64,000 bases of DNA. Origin: Paludibacter sp. GTDB taxonomy: Bacteria > Bacteroidota > Bacteroidia > Bacteroidales > Paludibacteraceae. Location of the stretch: assembly GCA_031292575.1 (NCBI GenBank), contig JARLGX010000032.1, forward strand, positions 16,018 through 80,017, given 5' to 3'. Positions 44,523 through 53,970 of this stretch are shown here, piece by piece. Position 1 is the stretch's first letter, and the number at the start of each line of letters is the position of its first letter. A program made the translations under genes and the position numbers. Under the pieces are notes generated by a model. The model did no database searches. It was not told the DNA's origin and saw only the letters and a program-made list of their open reading frames with translations.

Positions 44523-45626
44523 TTAATCTTTTGCATATAATTGATACATTTCGGTGCCGGCAAGCAAAAACGCCCCCACACCATACACGTCGGTAGAATT
44601 TCCATCAACGATACGCGGAGCATTTCCTACAGGTTGAATATATCCCAGCCTTCCTTCGTCATTGACATAAGAAGTGAGCGTATTCCAGGCTTTTATGGTT
44701 GGTTGCATATAGACTTTCTTGTCGAGTAAGCCATTGCGTATGCCCCATGCAAAACCGTAGCAGAAAAATGCTGACGCGCTGTTTTCGGGCATTGGAAAGG
44801 ATTTAGGGTCGAGTAAACTGGCATGCCACGAACCTTTTGAGTCCTGGAGTTTTAAAATTACGCCGGCCATTTCTTTGAAAATATTTTCGTAGTACGGTCT
44901 GTTTGGATAATCTTTGGGCAGGTTATCCAAAATGTTGGGAATAGCTGCAAACACCCATCCGTTGCCACGTCCCCAAAACTGCTTTGCTCCATTTGGCTCT
45001 ACTAAATTTATACGGGCATTATCGCGGTAATAAAGTTTGTTTTTCGTGTCAAACAATGAATCGGTGCAGGTTTTGAACTCGGATTCCATAAAATCCATAT
45101 ATTCTTTTTTACCGGTTAAAGTGTACATGGCAGCGTAAACCGGCGGTGCCATAAACAATGCATCGCACCATGACCAACGTTCGTTTTTTCCAATCGAATC
45201 CGTTTTTTGCATCGGAGCTTTTGACGGATGATCAACTACATAATCCAACCGGTCGATGGTAGGAACAAGGATTTGACGATTTCCAAACTTTTTGAATAAC
45301 TCGATATACATTTGCGCCACACAAATATCATCGGCATGATAAATTCGTTTGTTCACATTCCAGCTATTCTTTTTCCCCTGATTCATCAGAAAATCAAAGT
45401 ATGCTTTATTATTGGTGAGTTTAGCCCATTCAACCAAACCTTTATACCAAGCGCCATTTGTCCAGTCTAAGTCATTGTGAATCACATTCGGCTGATTGGC
45501 GATTTGCCAGTCCGCCACTTTATTGCAAATGTTTTTGACCTCATTTTGTTTCCGTTCCGCAAGTGTTGAACACGAAACTGTCAGGGTGGCGATGGCACCT
45601 AAAAATAATACAAAAATATTTCTCAT
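44523..45626 (-). CDS. Glycoside hydrolase family 105 unsaturated galacturonyl hydrolase, lipoprotein
   Basis: A 367-residue (alpha/alpha)6 barrel like YteR, releasing 4,5-unsaturated galacturonate from the non-reducing end of lyase products. Marks: WSWCDALFMAPPVYAAM (catalytic Asp), FWGRGNGWVFAAIPNIL and SFPMPENSASAFFCYGFAWGIRNGLL. The signal peptide ends in a lipobox (LTVSC, Cys19), so it is a membrane-anchored enzyme. Thirteen bases after the heparinase-like gene. Products need KduI/KduD to reach KDG; those genes are not in the window. Confidence 0.92.
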   Translation of the reverse strand: MRNIFVLFLGAIATLTVSCSTLAERKQNEVKNICNKVADWQIANQPNVIHNDLDWTNGAWYKGLVEWAKLTNNKAYFDFLMNQGKKNSWNVNKRIYHADDICVAQMYIELFKKFGNRQILVPTIDRLDYVVDHPSKAPMQKTDSIGKNERWSWCDALFMAPPVYAAMYTLTGKKEYMDFMESEFKTCTDSLFDTKNKLYYRDNARINLVEPNGAKQFWGRGNGWVFAAIPNILDNLPKDYPNRPYYENIFKEMAGVILKLQDSKGSWHASLLDPKSFPMPENSASAFFCYGFAWGIRNGLLDKKVYMQPTIKAWNTLTSYVNDEGRLGYIQPVGNAPRIVDGNSTDVYGVGAFLLAGTEMYQLYAKD

Positions 45627-45638
45627 ATATCCTTCAAT

Positions 45639-47504
45639 TTACTTCCAATCATCAATTGGTTTTAATACTGTTTTTTCTTCATTTGTCTTTTCCGGAAGCA
45701 ATTTCACGCGTAAAGTTTCCTTTTGATGAGCGGGCAACTGAACTTCATATCCTACGATTATTGTGTTCGGATTCTCGGCGTCATAATCGGTTGTTGGCGC
45801 GGTACTCCATGTTTTAAGTTTCACCGGAACATTCGCAATCACTTCCAATTGCATTTTTTTCCCTTTTTGTTCCAATTCAATGTGATTCCCGATAATTGTT
45901 GCTTTTGCCGGCGTTACCATTCGCCATTGAATTACAACCGGTTTATCTGAACTTTCAACCTCGTCCTGTATCAGAACGTATTTCTTATCTACAATAGCCA
46001 ATCCGCGTTTGGCCGATTTTAACCGTCCAGCATACATTGCAGTGGTATTCAAAACCCCAAACATAAATTCAGGATTGTTCGATGACTTTACAATTTCAAC
46101 CTTTCCCGTAACATCAAACAATTGATTATCAACTGTTATAACATTGTGGGCAAAATTATTATACCTGAATATCGTCCAACGCGGACTTTTTTGTGAGTTG
46201 TCCCATAAATCAATGCCTTTGCTTTCGATAGTATTATACGACTGTGGACCAAAATCCATTGCCCAACGCAAACCCATGGCATCCATTACAAATGAACCTT
46301 CGTCTAAATGGTTGTGTGTGTTTGATTTAGGACTTCCGCCTTTTACACCTAAGTAGATTCCTTTTTCTTCATCCCAGCTTGAACGCATAAGGCACACCGG
46401 AGTTTCTCCGCGTCCAACATACATATTTTCGATTGGCAATGGCACATTTTTTAAGGCCATTTTCGCGCCCCAAATGATTGAAGCCGGCAAGAATCTGTTT
46501 TCAGCATGGAAAAAGTAATTCTTCTTATTCTGCAATTGCAAAAGTTCGTAACGTACCAAACCTGGATTCTCCAATTTGTCGGCAAACCAGAATAAAGATA
46601 CATTCAGACGCAAATCGCCACCGCTATCACCGTAATTAAATGGCTTTTCCTTTTGTCCAATCATGTTAATGATATAGTTTGGCGACTGCATAAATCCCTG
46701 AATTTTACTGAGTTCAAAATCAGTTCCAAAAATCTTTTCAATAGCACTCAAAAAGAGTACGTTGTAACTTGTTCCAAAATTCCAATAGCCATATCCTTCG
46801 GGATAAGCGCCATCCGGGCCGTAAGCCGCCATGGGCAATTTTATGGATTGAACGGAACGATTGAGAATTTCCGAAGCAAGTGGTTTGTTGTTTTCCCAAA
46901 CTGCCAACGCTCCATAAGCCATGGCGGTGTTGCACACCTGGTTCCAGTTATTATCGCGGGTCAACCAACTGTTATATTCATTATTCATCGACGGCATTAA
47001 TCCTTTATTTATAATTGCCTCACGGATAATGTCTTTTGATTGCTGGGGTAGGTAATCGAACAACCAATCGTAGCCAATAGAAACAGCCGTGGTCATTTCA
47101 GCGATGTCTAAAAAATGAATTGGATTCCAATCTGTAAAGTTGCATACTGCAAGTAATTCTTTTTCAGCACGCTTAGCATATTTCTCATTATTGGTGGTGC
47201 GGAAAGCATACGAAAGCATAAAAATACGGAACAATGATTCCCTCGACGTATCAAGAAGTCGTTTGCCAATCAGAATGCGTTTAAGCGGTTGTTGCTTCAA
47301 AATGCTGTCAGCGCCCATCAGTACATTTTTCTGGATGCTGCTCCAACTTTCATTTTCTGCAATCTGCTTGTTCAAAAGGGTTTCTTCTCCTTTAAGCATC
47401 AATATGCGTGGATGGTCGGGTATTGCTGATTCAGGGGAAATATTCTGAGCCGCCACCGGATAAAATCCAACCAGGGAAAGCAATATAAAATAAAGTATCT
47501 TCAT
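45639..47504 (-). CDS. Heparinase II/III-like secreted polysaccharide lyase
   Basis: About 621 residues from MKILYFILLSLVGF (start at 47504). A signal peptide (about 1-20, PVAAQ) is followed by an alpha/alpha toroid with DNNWNQVCNTAMAYGALAVW and YPEGYGYWNFGTSYNVLFL, and a C-terminal beta-sandwich beginning near SNTHNHLDEGSFVMDAMGLRWAMDFG, the heparinase II/III signature with His residues. Typical of PL12, PL15, PL17 and PL21-like enzymes. Here, in a pectin cluster, it may act on uronic-acid polymers. The exact family cannot be decided. Confidence 0.85.
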   Translation of the reverse strand: MKILYFILLSLVGFYPVAAQNISPESAIPDHPRILMLKGEETLLNKQIAENESWSSIQKNVLMGADSILKQQPLKRILIGKRLLDTSRESLFRIFMLSYAFRTTNNEKYAKRAEKELLAVCNFTDWNPIHFLDIAEMTTAVSIGYDWLFDYLPQQSKDIIREAIINKGLMPSMNNEYNSWLTRDNNWNQVCNTAMAYGALAVWENNKPLASEILNRSVQSIKLPMAAYGPDGAYPEGYGYWNFGTSYNVLFLSAIEKIFGTDFELSKIQGFMQSPNYIINMIGQKEKPFNYGDSGGDLRLNVSLFWFADKLENPGLVRYELLQLQNKKNYFFHAENRFLPASIIWGAKMALKNVPLPIENMYVGRGETPVCLMRSSWDEEKGIYLGVKGGSPKSNTHNHLDEGSFVMDAMGLRWAMDFGPQSYNTIESKGIDLWDNSQKSPRWTIFRYNNFAHNVITVDNQLFDVTGKVEIVKSSNNPEFMFGVLNTTAMYAGRLKSAKRGLAIVDKKYVLIQDEVESSDKPVVIQWRMVTPAKATIIGNHIELEQKGKKMQLEVIANVPVKLKTWSTAPTTDYDAENPNTIIVGYEVQLPAHQKETLRVKLLPEKTNEEKTVLKPIDDWK

Positions 47505-47560
47505 GTGTAAATAATTGTCAGCCAAGTATAAAGGAGAAATTGCGACTTTTCAATCGTATT

Positions 47561-48652
47561 TTACCTGTAATTCTTCAAATTCTTTTTAATAATATTCATG
47601 GTTCTATCCGGTTCTTCCACGTTTCGCGGATAGTAATAATAAATCAGTTGATCAATATCCATTTTTAATAATTCGGGCATGCCTTTTTCCAATAAAGGAA
47701 TATTCGACTTTGGTAAATTGTGATTTTCCATTAATAACATGGATTTCATATTGTTGGCATGAGCTGCATCGATAAACCGCTGACCCTGATTACCTAACAA
47801 GGTTTTTCCTTTTTCTTCCAACTGTCCGCCATCAGCTTCATTCCACGGTCTGCCATCGGCGCCGAAATAATCAAGATATTGAATTTTTGCCAATTTCTTA
47901 ATCGTTTCATCATCAAAACTGGCGTAGATAAAGAAAGAAGTCGTTTTGTCGGGAAATTTGGTTTTGATGTGTTTGTTTATTCGGGAATAAAAATCGACAT
48001 TGGCTTGTATTTGTTGATCCATGGTCGGGTTATTTCCAAACTTTTGAATGGCTGCAGGCGAATAATCCAGGCTAATTGTTTTCGGCTCGTCCCAGATTAC
48101 ACCTTTAAAATTCCATTTCTGAAAAAGCTTATCAATTAAATCCTGTACAAACTGATAAGTTTCTTCACTGTTAATACTGCTGATTCTGCCGGAAATCGGC
48201 GTGTCGAAAGCTGATCCATCTTTATTCAACACCCATGTTTGAGGATTACGAATGGTAAAAACGCTCGGAACCTTGGGCGCTCCAGCCACGATACCACCCC
48301 AACGCGAAGGAGTGGCAATTACATCCATTCCTACTTTATTTGCCTCTTTGATAATGAATTGGATATTTTCAGAAGCTGCGTCAAAATCCTGTTCCAATAC
48401 GGCAATTGTGATGGCATTTGTTCCGGCATCAGCCAACCATTTCATGTCTTGCTTTATCTGGCTTGGAACCATGGTGTACATTTGCGCCCGATAATAGAAA
48501 GCGTTCAGGTATTTTTTCCCTGATCGTTGCTGCAACTTGTTTTGATGGTTGGTTGTTATTTCTGATTGTTTTGATGTAAGATTTCCAGCAGAAATACGAA
48601 TAAAACAACCGGAAATTAGGAATATAATGAATAAGAAATGTCGCTTTTGCAT
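47561..48652 (-). CDS. Secreted TIM-barrel-like protein of unknown family
   Basis: A 363-residue exported protein (signal peptide about 1-22 with hydrophobic core FLFIIFLISGCFI). Repeated beta/alpha units are visible: LNAFYYRAQMYTM, GTNAITIAVLEQDF, GMDVIATPSRWG, FKGVIWDEPKTISLDYS, SFFIYASFDDETIK, YLDYFGADGRPW, MKSMLLMENHNLP, LIYYYYPRNVEEPDRTM. This suggests a glycoside-hydrolase-like barrel; GVIWDEP and the later MEN are possible acid positions. I do not recognise the family. Located between the heparinase-like gene and a strong hairpin, with the degradative genes downstream. Confidence 0.6.
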   Translation of the reverse strand: MQKRHFLFIIFLISGCFIRISAGNLTSKQSEITTNHQNKLQQRSGKKYLNAFYYRAQMYTMVPSQIKQDMKWLADAGTNAITIAVLEQDFDAASENIQFIIKEANKVGMDVIATPSRWGGIVAGAPKVPSVFTIRNPQTWVLNKDGSAFDTPISGRISSINSEETYQFVQDLIDKLFQKWNFKGVIWDEPKTISLDYSPAAIQKFGNNPTMDQQIQANVDFYSRINKHIKTKFPDKTTSFFIYASFDDETIKKLAKIQYLDYFGADGRPWNEADGGQLEEKGKTLLGNQGQRFIDAAHANNMKSMLLMENHNLPKSNIPLLEKGMPELLKMDIDQLIYYYYPRNVEEPDRTMNIIKKNLKNYR

Positions 48653-48668
48653 GGAAAAGGGTTTTTAA

Positions 48669-48704
48669 ATTCCCGTTGACTTAAAAGTTAAAGTCAACGG
48701 GAAT
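48669..48704 (-). terminator. Hairpin between the T9SS protein gene and the TIM-barrel gene
   Basis: Perfect 14-base inverted repeat attcccgttgactt / aagtcaacgggaat around an 8-base loop. On the minus strand it lies 55 bases past the stop codon at 48759 and 17 bases before the next gene. The T tract after it is short, so it may attenuate rather than stop transcription. Confidence 0.6.
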
Positions 48705-48758
48705 AAAATTTAAACAAATCAACAATTAAACTTTTAATTTTGAAATATATAGCTATAT

Positions 48759-50291
48759 TTATTTGGTAATTTTACCATTATATAGTTTTAGACTTCCATT
48801 AACCATTGCTTGAATTGAATATAAATAAACCCCTGAACTCAAACTTTGTAAATCAATTTGAATAGTTTCTCCAGAGTTAACATTTCGAAAATCCCTATCG
48901 AAATGTACAGTACGTCCTTGCATATCATAGATATTTACTTTTACAGATGCATTTTCACCAAATGTCAAATTCATGAAATCAACCACCGGATTAGGAAACA
49001 CATTAATTTTGACTACTGAAGTAACATCGTTTAATCCTGTTGAAGTAGCAGGTGCCCAACGTGGATCACCCAGTGGACCGCCTGTAGTAGATGCAGTAGC
49101 AGAGAGTGCAGTTCCCGGATAAGCAAAACTAAATGGAGTAGTAACGTCAGGTGCATCAATTCCTGTTTGTTCTTCTGCATAAAAATTCTGATTTGCGGTA
49201 GTGTTAAACGAACTAAGTCCGGATGCTGCAAAATAGGCACTGATAAAGCCAATAGGCATTGCTGGTGCATTACTAAAAGTCAATACTTCAGCTATATTAT
49301 TGCCAATAGTTAACTGATTATTGGCTAACCAGGGGTCATTCGCTGCTGTAAATGGTCTTTTTACCACTTTAATTTGATTGGCAGCGTAAGCGGCAGTCAT
49401 GCTAGGAGTATCGTAAATATTGTTGTTTGTAACCGTGAAACTCCGAGTAGGATCTGCAGCAGTTTTTAAAGAATCAATATAAATTACACCTGTAACAACA
49501 GCTGGAGGAGTAACACCATTATCAGCTGAAAAATTAGCTTTCCAATGGCAATTTGCCATAATATTATTTGTATAAATTCCATTTAAAGCTTCGTCAAGAC
49601 ACATTCTGTAACCTGAATTGTAAAATGTACAATGATCAACCTTTATTTGGTTAATAACTGAGGTAGTACCTGAATAGCGATAAGGCTGACCGGTAATGTT
49701 ATAGAATGTACAATTTTGGTAGATAAAAGTATTTTCAGCATTTCCTCTCCCATCAACAATTCTTCCATTATCAATATTAGCAAGTTGAGATATATTTCTG
49801 AATATTGTATTGTTGAAAGTAACACTACAGCCTGAATTATCTAAGCGTACCACAGTTTGTTCCTGAAAATCAAAATAACAGTTGCTGATATTTACAGTTA
49901 AATTTGCAGCAATTCCCCTGAACATATGAGAAACAATACCACCACCGCGTGTATTTCCATTAAAATAAATTCCATTTAAGGTCAAATTATTTTGAAATTC
50001 AAATACCTGAGATGGTTTTGCTCCGGTTTGATCGGTAACTACATCTACAATGGGCATTGCCCCTGTTCCGGACTGTGCATTCAGCGTGATGGCACGTGTA
50101 AAAATGTATTGTTTGTCCATAATATACACCCCATTTCGTTGTAACTCGAAGACAGTTTCTGTCGGATTAGCATCTACTGCTTTTTGGATTGCATCTGTAT
50201 TAACTCCAGTATCTGGAGTAATTACAACTACTGCACTTGCACTTAAAATTGATGCAATAGCAAGACCTAAAGTAAATAATTTTTTTTTCAT
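48759..50291 (-). CDS. Secreted right-handed beta-helix protein with T9SS C-terminal sorting domain
   Basis: A 510-residue protein. A signal peptide (about 1-20, ending SASA) is followed by a right-handed beta-helix with pectin-lyase-like rungs (LTVNISNCYFDF, VTFNNTIFRNISQ, FIYQNCTFYNITG, IKVDHCTFYNSG). The C-terminal 80 residues match the type IX sorting domain (NVFPNPVVDFMNLTFG, VNIYDMQGRTV, LQSLSSGVYLYSIQA). It resembles the DUF4957/DUF5123 group near PULs. No catalytic residues are evident; it may bind or cleave pectin. It follows the TonB receptor gene by 68 bases. Confidence 0.82.
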   Translation of the reverse strand: MKKKLFTLGLAIASILSASAVVVITPDTGVNTDAIQKAVDANPTETVFELQRNGVYIMDKQYIFTRAITLNAQSGTGAMPIVDVVTDQTGAKPSQVFEFQNNLTLNGIYFNGNTRGGGIVSHMFRGIAANLTVNISNCYFDFQEQTVVRLDNSGCSVTFNNTIFRNISQLANIDNGRIVDGRGNAENTFIYQNCTFYNITGQPYRYSGTTSVINQIKVDHCTFYNSGYRMCLDEALNGIYTNNIMANCHWKANFSADNGVTPPAVVTGVIYIDSLKTAADPTRSFTVTNNNIYDTPSMTAAYAANQIKVVKRPFTAANDPWLANNQLTIGNNIAEVLTFSNAPAMPIGFISAYFAASGLSSFNTTANQNFYAEEQTGIDAPDVTTPFSFAYPGTALSATASTTGGPLGDPRWAPATSTGLNDVTSVVKINVFPNPVVDFMNLTFGENASVKVNIYDMQGRTVHFDRDFRNVNSGETIQIDLQSLSSGVYLYSIQAMVNGSLKLYNGKITK

Positions 50292-50359
50292 GTAATTTAA
50301 TTTAAATTGTTGGTTATTTATAAAATTGAAAAATGTATTTTATTTCTATTTTCATTGAA

Positions 50360-53284
50360 TTATAATGATATTTTAACCCCGATGTTTGCCGTATACCCAT
50401 AGTACTCCATTGAAGTTGTGAAACCGGTAATATCTCGTACGCTTACATCAGGTTGGTTGAAAATGTTGGACATATTTCCGAAAATGCTGATATGTTTGTT
50501 TATTTTCTGGTTCACCTGCAAATCCCATTTCGAAAAACCCAACGTTGACTCTTTATCTGCAGCGTCTGTACGTTGCTGAGGGGTGATTAAAATATTATCC
50601 TGGAAACTATATGAAATGCGGATTGAGAAACCTTTATAATCGTATCCGACAGATGCATTTGCTAACATTGAAGGTTGCTTTAATAATCGATCGGTATAAG
50701 TTGTATCAACATTAATATTTATAAAACGACCTAATGTGTTGCCTGGTTTTCCATAATTTGGATTCACAGTACGTTCTATTAAAGTTTGATTATATTGAGT
50801 CCGTGAATTCATAAAACTCATATTACCACTAAACACGACTCCTTTCCAGAATCCATCCAAACTTTTAAGCGATGTCTGCAAATCAAATTCAGCACCCCAC
50901 AAGTATGAGGCATGAGGATTATTCATAGGGTATTGAATCGTGAATCCGTTCAATGTTGGCGATAAACCGAATAAATTATAATCGGTATCAGAGCCTTTTA
51001 TAAGGATTGCTCTACGAACATAGATAAAATTATCAATTTTTTTATAAAACCCGCCAATGGTAAACAGCCCCCAATTTTTATCGTAAAATGTAAATATTGC
51101 ATCGTAGTTAGTCGATTTTGCCGGAAGAAGATTGGTGCGTGAATAGGCAACAAATTGTTGTGATGCAGTAACTTGAGTACGAGGAACTAATAGATCATAA
51201 TCAGGACGCGACAAGGTTTGAGTATAAGCTAAACGTATATCAAACCAGGATGCCGGTTTCAACCGTAGTAGAATTTCCGGAAGTAAATAACCATATCGGT
51301 TGGTATCATCATTCCAGGTATATGCCACGGTTGTTTCTTTCGTCAAATCACTTGGAATGTTATCGCCACTATATCCACCGTATTTCATGTAGGTGTAATC
51401 GTATCGTACGCCGGGTGTAAATGTCAGCCACTTACCTATATTTAGTTCCGTCATAATATATGCTGCATACGATTCTTCGTGACCTTTATAATCATTTTGA
51501 ATCATGGTAGTCATGATGTTTGCATATAAATCTTTGTTTGTGGTATAAAAATCACTAACTGCATTACGATTAAGTGCATAGTCTACATTCAAATACGGAT
51601 ATTGTCCATTCAAAAAATTAGTTGATTTGAAATTATTATCCAAAAAACTACTTATCCCTATTAAGTTTCCTCCGGAATTCAACGCCAGGTCAGGAGAATT
51701 TAATTTTGCCTGATTTAATGTTGCGGCGATATCGAAACGTGCAAAATCGCGAGAACTATCCTTGTTTCGGTCTTTTTGACGGTATTTTCCTCCGAACTTT
51801 AAAAAACCAGTTACCTTATCATTAATTTTATATGGCATTTTCCAATTCAGCCAGGCGCTCAATTCTGTTTCAGGTGCCTGAACCTGATCGAAAGTTCCAC
51901 TATACAAATAATAATTATTAATATTATCATTCACATTCCCTGGCGCAGGTACATCTTGAGGTTTAAGAAATAAGAGGCTGCTTGTATTAGGAAATGGTGA
52001 CTGTAACCGAAAATCTAATTGATGATCATACCCTGTTTTTTGAGCCGAATAGGATCGACCTGCTCCATAATCAAACGCTGTACCCCAAAAATTGTGTGAA
52101 ACTTCGAGCGAATTAGACAGAATCATGTTCAGATTTTTTGAATCTTCCTGAAAAAATTGCAAAGTTTGATTTCCCAATGAATATTGCTTCTCGCGTAAAA
52201 ACTCATCAGTATTCATCATACTTAACATATTTGTAAATTTTATTTTGGTGCCTCCCATAACGTAATCCATATTCAGACTTACATTATTACGGGTAAGTGT
52301 CACCAAATTTGATTCTAATGATAATTTATCAAGCCACGGACGAACAAAAGTTTCTCCATTCGCAATGTCCGGATTTCCCTGAACCAAATATGCAACATTC
52401 ATTTTATCATTACTTCTATCCATTTTTTCTGTACTCGCAGTTAAAATTACACCCAATGAATTATGAAAAAAACGATTGCTTAAATAGATACTTCCTTTTA
52501 AATCTCCGATACCATTAATTTGCTGATGATATCCACCTTGAACATTGGCAGTAGCTTTAAACCCTTCTGGAGCATCTTTTAGAATTATATTAACTGTCCC
52601 ACCCAAACCGTCAGCATCTTTATCAGCTGTAATTGCCTTCATAACCTCAACTCCGCCTATAATTTCTGAAGCCACCATATTTAAATCTGTGCTTCGGTCA
52701 TTCGGGTCAGTCGAAGGAGCCATCATGCCGTTAATAGATACAGTGTTGTATTTTGGTTCCAGCCCTCGTATCACTATTTTTTGACCCTCACCACCTTCTC
52801 TTTGAGTCATCAATCCAGGCAACCTACCAATTGCTTCTGCAACATTAGCATCAGGCAATTCTTGTAATTTTTCGGTTGAAATTACATTGACGATCCCCGA
52901 AGCGTTTAGTTGTTGGTTTATAGCAGCTTGCTGTCCACGTGCTTGAGCTGTAACAAGTACTTCACCCATTTGCAAAGATTTATCTACTAATAAAATATTC
53001 AAATTCATGGTTTCACCTTTTTTCATTACCAACGGAATATCTTGGGTATTATACCCCATATAAGAAACTGAAAGGGTAACATTTCCAGCTGGAACACCTT
53101 GAATAATGAAATTCCCGTTCATATTGGAGATTGTACCTTGTTTTGTTTCCTTTATAATCATATTTGTTCCGATTAATAGTTCTTTTGTTTTAGAATCCAT
53201 TACCGTACCTGTAATAGTTGCGTACTGAGCCCATGAAGAAATAACGCAAAATAAAAATGCAAATACTAAAAATGTGTGTTTCAT
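50360..53284 (-). CDS. TonB-dependent receptor, TIGR01782-like, without SusD partner
   Basis: A 974-residue outer-membrane receptor: signal peptide 1-19, a CarboxypepD_reg-like domain (YATITGTVMDSKTKELLIGTNM, SVSYMGYNT), a plug domain (LPDANVAEAIGRLPGLMTQR, IVIRGLEPKYNTVSINGMM, EVMKAITADKDADGLGGTVNI), and a 22-strand barrel ending ANIGVKISL. The plug resembles the TIGR01782 group of Xanthomonas/Caulobacter glycan receptors rather than SusC; no susD gene follows. It may import oligogalacturonides. Its divergent promoter carries LacI operator C, so control with uxaC is likely. Confidence 0.9.
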   Translation of the reverse strand: MKHTFLVFAFLFCVISSWAQYATITGTVMDSKTKELLIGTNMIIKETKQGTISNMNGNFIIQGVPAGNVTLSVSYMGYNTQDIPLVMKKGETMNLNILLVDKSLQMGEVLVTAQARGQQAAINQQLNASGIVNVISTEKLQELPDANVAEAIGRLPGLMTQREGGEGQKIVIRGLEPKYNTVSINGMMAPSTDPNDRSTDLNMVASEIIGGVEVMKAITADKDADGLGGTVNIILKDAPEGFKATANVQGGYHQQINGIGDLKGSIYLSNRFFHNSLGVILTASTEKMDRSNDKMNVAYLVQGNPDIANGETFVRPWLDKLSLESNLVTLTRNNVSLNMDYVMGGTKIKFTNMLSMMNTDEFLREKQYSLGNQTLQFFQEDSKNLNMILSNSLEVSHNFWGTAFDYGAGRSYSAQKTGYDHQLDFRLQSPFPNTSSLLFLKPQDVPAPGNVNDNINNYYLYSGTFDQVQAPETELSAWLNWKMPYKINDKVTGFLKFGGKYRQKDRNKDSSRDFARFDIAATLNQAKLNSPDLALNSGGNLIGISSFLDNNFKSTNFLNGQYPYLNVDYALNRNAVSDFYTTNKDLYANIMTTMIQNDYKGHEESYAAYIMTELNIGKWLTFTPGVRYDYTYMKYGGYSGDNIPSDLTKETTVAYTWNDDTNRYGYLLPEILLRLKPASWFDIRLAYTQTLSRPDYDLLVPRTQVTASQQFVAYSRTNLLPAKSTNYDAIFTFYDKNWGLFTIGGFYKKIDNFIYVRRAILIKGSDTDYNLFGLSPTLNGFTIQYPMNNPHASYLWGAEFDLQTSLKSLDGFWKGVVFSGNMSFMNSRTQYNQTLIERTVNPNYGKPGNTLGRFININVDTTYTDRLLKQPSMLANASVGYDYKGFSIRISYSFQDNILITPQQRTDAADKESTLGFSKWDLQVNQKINKHISIFGNMSNIFNQPDVSVRDITGFTTSMEYYGYTANIGVKISL

Positions 53285-53638
53285 GTTAAACGTAAAAATG
53301 TTTTTAATTCGATATGTTTAATTTATGATTCTGACCGACTTTTTATAAACGGCTTCATTAATACAAAAAAATATTGTTTGTTGTTATCGAAAGCAAAAGT
53401 GAGGAAATTATTTAATCTAAATAGGATATTTTTCATACAAAAAAGTGAGAAATATGTCTCAAAACTCAAAAGATATTCATGTTTATGCAAATTTGAGCAC
53501 ACATTTATGAGTTATTGACTTATTTTTACTTTTTTCTCTTTTAAAAAAATTATTATTATATCGTCTTTAGACGAACTATGTATCAATCTTTAAAATACAT
53601 AATTAGACTTATTAGGATATTAAAATTAAAAAATCATG

Positions 53639-53658
53639 TTCCGTGTCCGTACACAAAG
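53639..53658. promoter_or_regulatory. LacI-type operator C
   Basis: ttccgtgtccgtacacaaag; 16 of 20 bases match operator A. Probably read by both divergent transcription units (TonB receptor and uxaC). Confidence 0.7.
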
Positions 53659-53687
53659 TAATAAATTAAAATTGAAATAGCACATAT

Positions 53688-53717
53688 TTTGTAAATATAA
53701 AATTATTTGTATCTTCG
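53688..53717 (+). promoter_or_regulatory. Candidate promoter of the uxaC operon
   Basis: TTTG at 53688-53691, an 18-base spacer and TATCTTCG at 53710-53717 (one mismatch to TAnnTTTG). Predicted transcription start lies inside operator D, consistent with repression by LacI. Confidence 0.5.
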
Positions 53718-53732
53718 TGGGCGAACACGGAA
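53713..53732. promoter_or_regulatory. LacI-type operator D
   Basis: cttcgtgggcgaacacggaa; the reverse complement begins ttccgtgttcg as in A and B. Centre-to-centre distance from C is 74 bases, almost the same as A to B (72). Confidence 0.7.
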
Positions 53733-53970
53733 CGAGTATTTTTAAATAATAATACTCATATGTATTTAATTTACAAATACTTATTAAACTACTTACAGTT
53801 TATACATTTAAATTTTTCTTGAAAAAGATATTCAAAAACATAATAACTGGTCATTAAAATGATTTTAAAATTAAAAACTTCATCTATTATGATACGGTTT
53901 TAACCACTTATTAATACTTAAACAGGTTAAATATTCATTCAAAAATAACTGCAAATAAACAAATATTGTT

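Larger units (their letters stand above)
53285..53970. other. Regulatory intergenic region between the TonB receptor and uxaC
   Basis: 686 bases between divergent genes. It holds operators C and D and a plausible plus-strand promoter. Bases 53684-53734 match the LacI gene upstream region (atattttgtaaatataaaat core). The rest is AT-rich with no coding region or structured RNA that I recognise. The leader of the uxaC transcript would be about 245 bases. Confidence 0.55.

Noticed and set aside
53285..53970. Riboswitch or small RNA in the long uxaC leader
   Set aside because: No recognisable conserved structure; the conserved part is explained by operators and promoter shared with the LacI gene.
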